Below, one piece after another: positions 31,600-39,266 of a stretch of DNA of 48,480 bases. Source of the DNA: UBA7683 sp964397855 (GTDB lineage: Bacteria > Patescibacteriota > Saccharimonadia > Saccharimonadales > UBA7683); NCBI GenBank assembly GCA_964397855.1, contig CAYNKQ010000008.1, positions 1-48,480 on the forward strand, given 5' to 3'. The notes under the pieces were generated by a model that saw nothing but the letters and a program-made list of their open reading frames with translations, made no database searches and had not been told where the DNA came from. Every line of letters begins with the position of its first letter. Positions within the stretch are counted from its first letter, which is position 1. A program made the position numbers and the translations under genes.

Positions 31600-32231
31600 G
31601 CCTTGTTCTCCTTCATTTTAGTAGTTCTATCATACCAATGATTATACAAGATCGCTGAGATTAAACTTAACCCGTATAAAAACCAGATCATTTTGTACCA
31701 GCCGACTGAGAGCTCTCTGCCCAGTGTGAGACCATGGTAAAAGATGAGGAACATTGCAACAATTTGCGCCCAATCCACAAACTTCCACCAAAGTTTTTTA
31801 TAGAACTTAGACCGTAGTTCGTATAGCAAAAATATAATCAGACTAATGGTGCCCAGCATAATTGCGCCTTTCATAATTGGCTCGCCATACACTGCAAAAT
31901 AACTATTTGGCGGCAAGCCATACCCATCAACCTTTAACTGATAAATCAAAAGCCCTGGATGCAGCAGAATAAGTCCTAGCACCAACCAGCTTGAGTACTT
32001 AAAGTAGGTTTTATTATCTTTTGCCTCGGCACCAAGTTTACGGCGCACTGAACCGAGTACGTAATGTGTCCACATAATACTAAACGCTGCTAGACCGAGC
32101 AGCGGAAAGAAACTATAGAGAGTTAAGCCTTTACCATTCAATCGCTCACCCATCCATACAGCCAGAGCCAGCGCCAACACGACTGTCATCAAAACCCACG
32201 AGATAATCCTAAGTTGTTTTACATTAGTCAT
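31596..32231 (-). CDS. Polytopic membrane protein, ferric-reductase/cytochrome b-like
   Basis: 211 residues, about six membrane helices. His56 (WTHYVLG), His91 (ILLHPGLL) and His166 (IFYHGLTLG) lie inside helices where haem ligands sit in ferric-reductase-type or cytochrome b561-like proteins; this is an inference, since no family signature is decisive. Start at 32231 is three bases after AAGGAGGGT; the frame stays open to 32327 but would overlap the chorismate mutase gene. The stop overlaps the cupredoxin gene (ATGA), suggesting that the two act together in electron transfer or copper/iron handling. Confidence 0.75.
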   Translation of the reverse strand: MTNVKQLRIISWVLMTVVLALALAVWMGERLNGKGLTLYSFFPLLGLAAFSIMWTHYVLGSVRRKLGAEAKDNKTYFKYSSWLVLGLILLHPGLLIYQLKVDGYGLPPNSYFAVYGEPIMKGAIMLGTISLIIFLLYELRSKFYKKLWWKFVDWAQIVAMFLIFYHGLTLGRELSVGWYKMIWFLYGLSLISAILYNHWYDRTTKMKENKA

Positions 32232-32265
32232 TGCACCCTCCTTAATAATCTTCATTAATTTGAGC

Positions 32266-32547
32266 TTAGAGCAGTGTTTTATTCTGCTGGTTCTTGCTTG
32301 AATCGTGTATAGCGTTCCAAATTGCATCTACAAGGCCTGGGTCAACACCCAATGAGGTAGCCTTCTCTTGAAGCACCCTCATCATACTTTCAAAGCGCTC
32401 AGGTTGATAGGCTGGCATACCATACTGTTTTTTAATTTCAGTTACCCGACCGACCAAATCACTGCGTTCTTTGAGTAGCGTCAGAAGTTTTAAATCTATT
32501 GTGTCAATTTTAACTCGTACTGAATCTAGAGGTGTACCTTGTCCCAT
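32266..32547 (-). CDS. AroQ-type chorismate mutase
   Basis: Converts chorismate to prephenate for Phe/Tyr synthesis. The 93-residue helical protein keeps Arg11, Arg28, Lys39, Arg51 and Gln88 at the same numbers as the E. coli mutase domain; the usual Glu52 is Phe and Asp48 is Gln. It is a stand-alone domain. No other shikimate or aromatic gene is in the window, and the neighbours are unrelated. Confidence 0.85.
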   Translation of the reverse strand: MGQGTPLDSVRVKIDTIDLKLLTLLKERSDLVGRVTEIKKQYGMPAYQPERFESMMRVLQEKATSLGVDPGLVDAIWNAIHDSSKNQQNKTLL

Positions 32548-32559
32548 AATTTTATTGTA

Positions 32560-33081
32560 TCAGATAGACTCAATCGCTTTTCTAAGATTATGCAACTCTG
32601 GCACACTGACAACATAAGATTCACTCATAAGCTGCTCGTCAGAGAGTATCCCTATGCCCGCTTCTGGCTGCAAAGTATACAGTGTTATGTGTGCTGGCTG
32701 TAGCGGCAATTTAGATCGATATTTCTCTTCTAGACCAATGAAGAATCCATCTAGTGAAGGAACATGCACAGTAACAATGAGGCTTTTTCTTTGATCACGT
32801 TTAACCAACCTAAATTCGGATGTAATTTCGTAATTAGTCAGTGGCGTAGTTCTTGTAAAGCTGAGGAAATCATCAACCAAACCTTTTTCAACAGCTGCAC
32901 TATTTTTATTGTCAATTAGGGGTGCTATCCTTTTTGCGCAAAGTAATGAAATATGAAATTCAGATTTTAGGAATAGAGTTGTATCTTCAACCTCAATGTA
33001 CTCTGGTAAACCTTGAAGCTTAAGATTCACTAGTGCAATATATCCATCATCGTAATTGTGTTTTGGTGTAATCATATTCAT
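32560..33081 (-). CDS. 2H phosphoesterase-like protein
   Basis: 173 residues. Two HxS/T motifs, His43-Ile-Ser45 (FHISLL) and His131-Ile-Thr133 (PAHITLYT), spaced about 85 residues apart, match the paired active-site motifs of the 2H superfamily (LigT-like 2'-5' RNA ligases and cyclic phosphodiesterases). The assignment rests on these motifs and the alternating strand/helix pattern. The substrate could be a cyclic phosphate of RNA or nucleotide. It lies 12 bp before chorismate mutase in the same direction. Confidence 0.6.
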   Translation of the reverse strand: MNMITPKHNYDDGYIALVNLKLQGLPEYIEVEDTTLFLKSEFHISLLCAKRIAPLIDNKNSAAVEKGLVDDFLSFTRTTPLTNYEITSEFRLVKRDQRKSLIVTVHVPSLDGFFIGLEEKYRSKLPLQPAHITLYTLQPEAGIGILSDEQLMSESYVVSVPELHNLRKAIESI

Positions 33082-33110
33082 GTATAGAGCATACCACTAC
33101 ACACATTAGT

Positions 33111-33116
33111 TATACT
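33111..33116 (+). promoter_or_regulatory. -10 box of gene 33123-33371, predicted leaderless
   Basis: TATACT, six nucleotides before the ATG at 33123; no Shine-Dalgarno site. Confidence 0.45.
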
Positions 33117-33122
33117 GAGTAT

Positions 33123-33371
33123 ATGGCTTTCAACCACTATGCAAAAATTAAGCGTATTTTAGAATCTGAACCTCCCGGTTGGTACATTAAACGAATAAAC
33201 AAACCGACGAGTGCTCAAAATTTTAAAGGTGAAGTAAAACAATTTGATCACTACTACCGAATTTATTCAGCCGACGGCAAACAGATTAAATTCTGTAAAT
33301 TTCAACAGATAGATCGTTTAGCAACTATGCTTAAACTGCATACATCAGAGCTACCGATAGTTGAAGTATAG
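33123..33371 (+). CDS. Small basic hypothetical protein, 82 aa
   Basis: Not recognised. Basic, with aromatic-rich beta-like segments (GWYIKRINKP, FDHYYRIYSADGKQIKF) and a short C-terminal helix. The start is supported by a -10 box six bases upstream. It converges on the following minus-strand gene with one base between stop codons. The content of basic and aromatic residues would suit nucleic-acid binding, but nothing more can be said. Confidence 0.65.
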   Translation: MAFNHYAKIKRILESEPPGWYIKRINKPTSAQNFKGEVKQFDHYYRIYSADGKQIKFCKFQQIDRLATMLKLHTSELPIVEV

Positions 33372-33372
33372 T

Positions 33373-34239
33373 TTACTCCCCCAACACTTCACGCGTCACT
33401 GGTATCTCCGGGTATACTCCGCCTGCATCTGCCAAAACAATAAGATTGCGAGCCGCCTTATACCGACGGTGCCGAGTCGGAGCCTGTGCTACCAACTCGT
33501 CTAGAGCATCCCACCCTACCGTATACACAGGTGCCTCATCTTCACTCATCACCAAGTTATTGTATCTACCTGAATATGCGTATTCAGAAAAATGGGAACC
33601 ACTCCTGCCATCCGCACGTGCTTCCGATCCGATAAGCTCACATTTTTCCATTCGAGAAAGTCGTTGAGTATCAAAACTATCATCGCGATCTACGCTTGCA
33701 CCATAAGTCAGACCCAGTAAGCCGAGTGATTTGACTACTACACTAGCAGTCTGGCCGGTGAATGCATGCATCAAAACCCCGTCCTTTATCTCGCTATCGG
33801 CAAAGAACGGTCTGCGCGGATCAACTAAAACTAACCAAAGTTCCCTCGTATGATCGGGTGGCCCATCAAAGTAAGCTCGTGTTTGAGGTGAATCCAAGAG
33901 CACGGGAATCGGTTCTTTTGAGCGGTTAATTTTAGTCGCTACTTCAAAAAGCGATTCAACCTGTTCTCTGTCATCCTCATCTCCGCCACGAAGTGCACCG
34001 AGTATTTCACTGTCTATTTTTGTGCCGTAATAATGAAGCAGAACTTTAGAAAGCCTGCCCGTTATAGACTCTGCTTCTTGTACTAATTGCACTTTTTGGG
34101 CAAGCGCCTGGTCATATGTCGCTTTTGCCTCAAGTCGCGCGGCCTCGGCCTGCTCTGTATGGAAACATTCGCGCTCCAACGCCTCTTTGTCTTTCAGTGT
34201 TTCAAATTGTCTAATGAACTGTTGTGTTACTGCTGACAT
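33373..34239 (-). CDS. Hypothetical protein, 288 aa, with N-terminal coiled coil
   Basis: Not recognised. Residues 5-62 are Glu/Lys/Ala-rich and predicted to form a long helix or coiled coil. Residues 110-288 look like a mixed alpha/beta domain with a Gly-rich FTGQTASVVVKSLGLLGLTYG segment and an Arg-rich stretch near 260. No signal peptide or membrane segment. A GAAAGGG site precedes the ATG. It does not overlap neighbours and is probably monocistronic. Confidence 0.7.
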   Translation of the reverse strand: MSAVTQQFIRQFETLKDKEALERECFHTEQAEAARLEAKATYDQALAQKVQLVQEAESITGRLSKVLLHYYGTKIDSEILGALRGGDEDDREQVESLFEVATKINRSKEPIPVLLDSPQTRAYFDGPPDHTRELWLVLVDPRRPFFADSEIKDGVLMHAFTGQTASVVVKSLGLLGLTYGASVDRDDSFDTQRLSRMEKCELIGSEARADGRSGSHFSEYAYSGRYNNLVMSEDEAPVYTVGWDALDELVAQAPTRHRRYKAARNLIVLADAGGVYPEIPVTREVLGE

Positions 34240-34311
34240 AGCGCCCTTTCTCTTAAACTACTAGGCTAAGAGTAGGTCATAACAAAAAGGAAGTTGAGTA
34301 AAAGATTTTAC

Positions 34312-34977
34312 CTAATCAATTTCAATTGATGCCTCGATTGTATTACCGCTACTTGAGATAAGCACCTCTTCTGAGCTCACTATACTTGACCAGAGTCCTG
34401 CACCATTAATCGTTTCGTTACTGATAGGCTCACCAGAATAATCGACTGACCACAGTTCACCAATACGATGACAAATTAACTGACCCTTAGATGTATACCG
34501 AATGTTAAATGAAGCCCGAAACACTGGTGTGCTCAAACAATCTTGATCTAGGTACCGCCGTGTGACCATTCGCTCCACGACAGCTTGATATGTACTACCG
34601 ATGCCTAGTTTCCCAAATGGCAAACCAACACTCCCCAGCAAAGGCTGCCGCGAACTTTTATACAAAAGTCTTTCGCCTGTCTCAGAATGTTTTACCAATA
34701 GTAATACGCCGCTCACTGGCCGAAGCTTAAAGCGCGTTGACTCAAGCGACATAACATCAACTACTACTCTACCAAGTGAAGTCAGTGTGTAGCCCTTCTT
34801 GTCTTTCATAATCAGACTATGCTTCACAAGATACGTTAGATGATAATTAAATGCGTTACCGGCCATTCCGTCAGGCAGCAAATCGCTATAAGCCGCAGCC
34901 TTAACATAGGTGAGCTTATTAAGAACCCCCCTTTGGATATGATGCAACGTATCAATGTCTGATATAAATGTATCCAT
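34312..34977 (-). CDS. Winged-helix protein with degenerate Nudix-like domain
   Basis: 221 residues from ATG 34977, which has TACAAT seven bases upstream; a longer frame to 35106 overlaps the previous gene by about 100 bp. Residues 12-70 resemble a winged helix (NAFNYHLTYLVKHSLIMKDK). Residues 85-215 resemble a Nudix fold: RPVSGVLLLVKHSETGE and SVGLPFGKLGIGSTYQAVVE mark the expected strands and loop. The Nudix box itself has lost the REUxEE residues, so it would bind rather than hydrolyse a nucleotide, as in NrtR-type repressors, although there the order of domains is reversed. Function is inference. Confidence 0.6.
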   Translation of the reverse strand: MDTFISDIDTLHHIQRGVLNKLTYVKAAAYSDLLPDGMAGNAFNYHLTYLVKHSLIMKDKKGYTLTSLGRVVVDVMSLESTRFKLRPVSGVLLLVKHSETGERLLYKSSRQPLLGSVGLPFGKLGIGSTYQAVVERMVTRRYLDQDCLSTPVFRASFNIRYTSKGQLICHRIGELWSVDYSGEPISNETINGAGLWSSIVSSEEVLISSSGNTIEASIEID

Positions 34978-35008
34978 TTGCGTAATTGTAACAGATGTTG
35001 CCCTGTAA

Positions 35009-35512
35009 CTATAGCCTCTTACTTGCAGGACGCTCAGTAGTAAGCGTACTAACCTGGATGATGCTTGGGTCGAACACCAACGCGTGATTACGCCAAAAAC
35101 CTTCACTTGTTCTCATTCTACCTTCACTATCAGGGGAAGTCGGCACAAGCCGTCCACACCAAGCACTCCACACAAGGTAGCCGTAGTCTTTCTCAAAAAG
35201 TACTATGCTTACATACTGAGTATCTTCAGGATTTCTGTTCTTTACAAATCGACTAAAGCTGTCCCGTTCAAGACGCTTCGCATACACAATTTCATCATCT
35301 CTGGTTGTTAGTACGCAGCTTGTCTGCCCCACTATTCTTCCCAGGTCACGCTCGATGCCAATGTTAGCACCATGTAACTCAACTTGTGGAATAACCTCAG
35401 CTATAAGATCCTTCAAATCTGGATATTCTAGAATATGCAAGCCAATGTTAGTTGTCTCGGCATCAACAAATACGTCAATGTCGTTCTTACTTTTGCAGAG
35501 CAACTCTTTCAT
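35009..35512 (-). CDS. Hypothetical protein, 167 aa
   Basis: Not recognised. Soluble alpha/beta protein with a Trp/Cys-rich segment (YLVWSAWCGRLVPTSPD) near residue 115. It starts inside the GNAT gene's stop codon (TAATG overlap), so the two are translated together and may act on a related target. No cofactor motif is visible. Confidence 0.7.
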   Translation of the reverse strand: MKELLCKSKNDIDVFVDAETTNIGLHILEYPDLKDLIAEVIPQVELHGANIGIERDLGRIVGQTSCVLTTRDDEIVYAKRLERDSFSRFVKNRNPEDTQYVSIVLFEKDYGYLVWSAWCGRLVPTSPDSEGRMRTSEGFWRNHALVFDPSIIQVSTLTTERPASKRL

Positions 35513-35988
35513 TACTTACCTTTTAGATCCATACGCAAATTAAGTGAATACGGCTCAAATCCTTTTCGAGTATAGAGCTTTATAGCACCTACATTTGGCG
35601 AATAAGCGTCAACAATCATTTTCTGAGCACCCTTCTGACGCGCCCAGTCAACAAACGTATCAATCAAGCTCCCGCCAATGCCCTGACTTCTGTGAATTTC
35701 TTCAACAAACATATTGTCTAGCTCTGCCAGCACGCCCTTGTACACGCTGCTTTTGCTCCGAATACAGCCCGCCAAGTAGCCCAGTACTCGCCCATCAAGC
35801 TCTGCCACAAAACAAACACCGCTTTCACCGCTGATTCTGGTTCGAAAAAACTTCTCACCTTCTTCCTCATACGGCCACTGCAAATTAAGATCATTAAAGT
35901 GCCGATTATCAGAAATAAATAGCTGATGATTCAAATCTTGCACTGCTTTTAGATCATCAGGTTTCGCTTGTCGAATAACTACGCTCAT
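35512..35988 (-). CDS. GNAT-family N-acetyltransferase
   Basis: Transfers an acetyl group from acetyl-CoA to an unknown amine. Motif A is the pantetheine-binding VEEIHRSQGIGGSLIDTFVDW (about residues 98-118), followed by motif B GAIKLYTRKGFEPY. Length 158 residues is typical for a single GNAT domain. A TATGAT box lies six bases before the ATG. First gene of an operon with the gene at 35009-35512, and divergent from the Nudix remnant at 36025. Confidence 0.9.
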   Translation of the reverse strand: MSVVIRQAKPDDLKAVQDLNHQLFISDNRHFNDLNLQWPYEEEGEKFFRTRISGESGVCFVAELDGRVLGYLAGCIRSKSSVYKGVLAELDNMFVEEIHRSQGIGGSLIDTFVDWARQKGAQKMIVDAYSPNVGAIKLYTRKGFEPYSLNLRMDLKGK

Positions 35989-35994
35989 ACTTTA

Positions 35995-36017
35995 ATCATA
36001 ACGCATCCTGCTATACT
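35995..36017. promoter_or_regulatory. Divergent back-to-back -10 boxes
   Basis: Minus strand TATGAT (36000-35995) lies six bases before the GNAT ATG; plus strand TATACT (36012-36017) lies seven bases before the ATG at 36025. The two promoters face away from each other within 23 bp, and neither gene has a Shine-Dalgarno site. Confidence 0.5.
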
Positions 36018-36024
36018 TGAATGT

Positions 36025-36096
36025 ATGGAAAGAAGACTAGCAACTCGGGCCATTGTCATAGATGAAAATGGAAATTCGTTCATACAATTACTCTAA
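36025..36096 (+). pseudogene. Remnant of a Nudix-type gene (first 23 codons)
   Basis: The -10 box and ATG are followed by MERRLATRAIVIDENGN, which looks like the first strand of a Nudix hydrolase, but the frame stops at TAA (36094-36096) after 23 codons. The sequence then runs into the minus-strand SRPBCC gene with no Nudix box. Probably a deletion remnant with its promoter retained. Confidence 0.4.
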
Positions 36097-36114
36097 TGTA
36101 CCGTAGGTGCAACA

Positions 36115-36987
36115 TCAATAAGTATTATGGTGCACCTCGAGCAGCTGTTTGATATTGCTCAGCTCTTCTTTCATCCACTGTAGTTGTTCGGAATATTCTT
36201 CATCCGTAGATTGAATTGGTTTAAAGTTCGTCATCATAAGCTCAGCACCATCTTTATTCGGCACCACTCTGTATGGTATAAAGTCAGAATTTCCATCTGG
36301 TAGCACACACTCGGTATCAAGCAATAGCCTTTTGTCATCAAACAGTGCCTTAACGGTAATATCTCCCTGCGAAGTATGTGCTATGTACTCCGAATCAGTG
36401 ACTCGTTCAAAATTTTTTGCAAAATCACTAAACTGCGGCCAATTTGAAAGATCTGAGATATATTCATACACATCTCTTGGCGTTCGCTTGATGGTAACGC
36501 TATAGGTTGTACTACCATCTGCATTGAGCTGGACCGGATCGGCAATGTTCCAAAAATTATCAAACAAGGCTCGTTGCTGTGCTGCAAAAGCCTCATTCTC
36601 GATTATTACTACAGAAATTTCTGGTTCAATCTGGTAAATTGCCACCACGTTGTCAAAAAGTAGCACCTCTGTGTTAATTGGTAATATTTCCGTAGATATC
36701 TGGCGAACCGTGAGGCATGACTGCACAAATTCATCAATACCTGTCCAGCTTTCAAATTTTTCATGGTTTGTTAGCTGCTTAACCTGGACTTTATTCTTGA
36801 GTAACTCTGCACGTATACCTTCTGCTGTATGCTTGGGTATCAGATCACTTAAAGATCCGAGCTCTATGATTCGAATGCCATTCTTTGCGGTCACAGAACG
36901 TTTATTAATGGCAATGATGTCGTCTATATTGCTTGAGACCAACACACTATTTCTCGTACTCTGACCCCTGGGAATAAGTTTTTCCAT
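36115..36987 (-). CDS. TrmB-effector-like domain fused to SRPBCC (START-like) domain
   Basis: 290 residues. The C-terminal part from about residue 160 (TYSVTIKRTPRDVYEYISDL) is an SRPBCC ligand-binding fold of the polyketide-cyclase type. The N-terminal part carries no winged helix, but its segment ending AFAAQQRALFDNFWNIA (near residue 145) closely resembles KLARQQKTLFDLLWKQS at the C terminus of the divergent TrmB-type regulator, and the VVAIYQIEPEISVVII strand pair also corresponds. It therefore looks like a TrmB-type effector module that swapped DNA binding for a ligand-binding domain. It may sense or carry the same ligand as its neighbour. Confidence 0.65.
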   Translation of the reverse strand: MEKLIPRGQSTRNSVLVSSNIDDIIAINKRSVTAKNGIRIIELGSLSDLIPKHTAEGIRAELLKNKVQVKQLTNHEKFESWTGIDEFVQSCLTVRQISTEILPINTEVLLFDNVVAIYQIEPEISVVIIENEAFAAQQRALFDNFWNIADPVQLNADGSTTYSVTIKRTPRDVYEYISDLSNWPQFSDFAKNFERVTDSEYIAHTSQGDITVKALFDDKRLLLDTECVLPDGNSDFIPYRVVPNKDGAELMMTNFKPIQSTDEEYSEQLQWMKEELSNIKQLLEVHHNTY

Positions 36988-37027
36988 ACGGTCACTTTAA
37001 CAGATCAATGTGGGGGTGTAAAAAAGT

Positions 37028-37045
37028 TGTCTGTACATTCAGACA
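37028..37045. promoter_or_regulatory. Candidate operator in the divergent promoter region
   Basis: TGTCTG-N6-CAGACA, a perfect 6-6-6 palindrome centred between the SRPBCC gene (start 36987) and the TrmB-like gene (start 37067). It overlaps the -35 region of the latter (TGTACA, 17-nt spacer, TATATT at 37055-37060). A natural site for the adjacent regulator. Confidence 0.5.
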
Positions 37046-37066
37046 TTTATTTGTTATATTGTGCTC

Positions 37067-37846
37067 ATGGTTGTTGATAAATCGCTTGAAAATAAAGTTG
37101 TCGCGTATCTCAAACAACTCGGTTTGACACAAGAACAAGCCCATATATACCTGTTTTTGCTGCAAAATGGACCAAACACCGTTCTGGCTATCAGTAGAGG
37201 GCTTAAAACAGGCCGAACCAAATTATACCCACTTCTTGAAGATCTCGCTTCCAAACAGCTCATAAACATCCACGAACGGCATTATGGCACCAGTTACGAA
37301 GCTCAAAAACCCGAAGTTGTTGAATTTCTTGTAAACGAACGTGAGCACAGGGCGGAGACACTACGGAGTAGCTTACCGGCAACATTGAATATTCTTAAGA
37401 GATTTGAGCATGAGTCCCCCGCTCAAACTAAGATCATAGAATATCGCGGTATAGATGGGCTTAAGCAGATGAACTTTAACCTTACAAAGGCAAACGGCGA
37501 GTACAGAACCTTCGAACTAGCTGGTCTCGACAAGCATCTCGGCAAGCACTTCGCAGAAAAAATGCGCGAAGCATATGTTGAAAAAAATCTCACTAGTTTC
37601 GATCTTACAAATAATAAAAATCGTGCCCTTGAACCTGGCGCAGAACTACCGAATGCCCAAGTTCGCTATATCGATCCAGCCGTGTTCGCCATTGAGTTTG
37701 AGGTTTCTATCTATAACAACTGCATTGCCCTTTGTAGCTATGAAGAAGACGACATCTTTGGCGTAGAAATCTACAGTGACAAGCTGGCCCGCCAACAAAA
37801 GACGCTCTTTGACCTACTCTGGAAGCAATCAAAACCCTTAAAGTAG
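37067..37846 (+). CDS. TrmB-family transcriptional regulator
   Basis: 259 residues from the ATG at 37067 (a GTG two codons earlier is also possible). The N-terminal winged helix is at about residues 10-75 (AYLKQLGLTQEQAHIYLFLL, then AISRGLKTGRTKLYPLLEDL). The C-terminal effector region (130-259) is of the kind that binds sugars in archaeal TrmB, but may have other ligands here. TATATT lies six bases before the ATG, predicting a leaderless message. It probably controls itself and the divergent SRPBCC gene through the palindrome between them. Confidence 0.85.
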   Translation: MVVDKSLENKVVAYLKQLGLTQEQAHIYLFLLQNGPNTVLAISRGLKTGRTKLYPLLEDLASKQLINIHERHYGTSYEAQKPEVVEFLVNEREHRAETLRSSLPATLNILKRFEHESPAQTKIIEYRGIDGLKQMNFNLTKANGEYRTFELAGLDKHLGKHFAEKMREAYVEKNLTSFDLTNNKNRALEPGAELPNAQVRYIDPAVFAIEFEVSIYNNCIALCSYEEDDIFGVEIYSDKLARQQKTLFDLLWKQSKPLK

Positions 37847-37903
37847 TGCGCCCTCGATCGAATATCTCTTTTCCAAACGACACGCATACCATACAATCAG
37901 TCT

Positions 37904-38521
37904 ATGCCAAGCAGACTCGAAGGTATCCAGCCACAGCCAGACAATGGAAAATTTGATCCAGCCGAATGGATTGGCCTGCAAAACACACGCGCCATTATTC
38001 GAGCAGAGCGCAGCGTTATGCTGGAACGTTTGCGGCTGCAACTGCGAAACATCGACCCTTTGCTTGAACAGCAAGATGGTGTCTGTCTCTTTAAAAAGTG
38101 TCTCGACGAGATAGTCTACCAAGTTCTGATATGCAACTCACTAGCCCCGGGCAGCACTGTGTTTTGTGTCAATAGAATTCGCGAAGCCCCCGACACCGAA
38201 GGCGGCTCAGTGAATGACGGCATAATTGAAATGACAGACGTAACACTGCCCCAGCAAGGCAAGTTGCTTGCATTTGAAACCGATGTATTAGGAGCTCAAG
38301 AAGTAGTCTCTCGTGCCCCAGAAGTAGCCACGTTCTTAATACATCAAGGCGAAGAAGTCTTTCTGCACGGTGCTCTAGCTGGCTCACCCTTAGAGCCAAT
38401 ACCAGCAGAAACGCCAGCCGATGTTCAACTTAATGGATTCGTGTATGCCGTGCTCAGCCAAGTGCTTCGCGTCTGTAACCCCGAAACCCTTGTGAGGCAA
38501 GTCAGATCCACTAATTTTTAA
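37904..38521 (+). CDS. Hypothetical protein, 205 aa, paralogue of the next gene
   Basis: Not recognised. Residues 17-115 align with residues 18-117 of the following gene: FDPAEWIGLQNTRAIIRAER against FDAEDWLIPKNVRDIIHVGR, similar Leu/Arg-rich helices, then EIVYQVLICN against DAEYQILVNN, and a closing LTDV/LTDL segment. The product is soluble, helix then beta-rich, with no catalytic motif visible. The pair probably arose by tandem duplication. Confidence 0.75.
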   Translation: MPSRLEGIQPQPDNGKFDPAEWIGLQNTRAIIRAERSVMLERLRLQLRNIDPLLEQQDGVCLFKKCLDEIVYQVLICNSLAPGSTVFCVNRIREAPDTEGGSVNDGIIEMTDVTLPQQGKLLAFETDVLGAQEVVSRAPEVATFLIHQGEEVFLHGALAGSPLEPIPAETPADVQLNGFVYAVLSQVLRVCNPETLVRQVRSTNF

Positions 38522-38595
38522 ACGGTGAGCAGATTTGTTGTAAAACACGCTTTTGCTTTCAAAATTAAGCTGACAAGTTTACAATTACGTTCAAT

Positions 38596-39234
38596 ATGGC
38601 AGGCTATTTCGAAGAACCAGCAGTAGACAGAATCCAACCAGAACCTTTTGACGCAGAAGATTGGTTAATACCAAAAAATGTGCGTGATATTATCCATGTA
38701 GGGAGAGACTTACTGCTCAATGAAGTTCGCCTAAAGCTCCAGATACTTCAACCAACACTAGCGGCGCAGGGCGGATTCGCCTTTTATCGCACCTACGCTA
38801 ACGACGCAGAGTACCAGATACTCGTAAACAATCAGACTGAAATTGCCGGAGAGCATTCAACTGTCATCGTAACAAACAAAATTAGTAGTCCCGAACCTGG
38901 TGATCCTCATTTTCCCGACGGACGAACAATGCATCTCACTGATCTTGTTATTCCAGATAAATCAAGATGGGCTAATTTTGCGTGGGAATCATTTTACAAA
39001 CATCAAATGACACACGCATGGCCAGCACCAATATTTGCAACACTGCTCGAACCCAAGGCGAACTCAGTCAGGCTGGTTGGTAACCTAAAAGATCCAGATG
39101 ACTTTAGGCCGCAGCCAGCACTTGATCGCCAAGAGGTTTCAGATGTTTCGGACGTTTTATGGGACACGCTAGGAGCACTCGCCCTGTGTTCACCGGTGAG
39201 TCTAGATGAGAATGTGACAGATTTCCGTGACTAA
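38596..39234 (+). CDS. Hypothetical protein, 212 aa, paralogue of the previous gene
   Basis: Not recognised. Shares the N-terminal 100-residue region with the gene at 37904-38521, while the C-terminal halves diverge; here a Trp/His-rich segment (KHQMTHAWPAPIFATLLEP) lies near residue 135. A 74-bp spacer with no clear terminator separates the two, so they may be one transcript. The fast divergence of the C-terminal half suggests different partners or ligands. Confidence 0.75.
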   Translation: MAGYFEEPAVDRIQPEPFDAEDWLIPKNVRDIIHVGRDLLLNEVRLKLQILQPTLAAQGGFAFYRTYANDAEYQILVNNQTEIAGEHSTVIVTNKISSPEPGDPHFPDGRTMHLTDLVIPDKSRWANFAWESFYKHQMTHAWPAPIFATLLEPKANSVRLVGNLKDPDDFRPQPALDRQEVSDVSDVLWDTLGALALCSPVSLDENVTDFRD

Positions 39235-39266
39235 GACTCAAGTTTAAATAAAGGTAGCCTTGGTCT

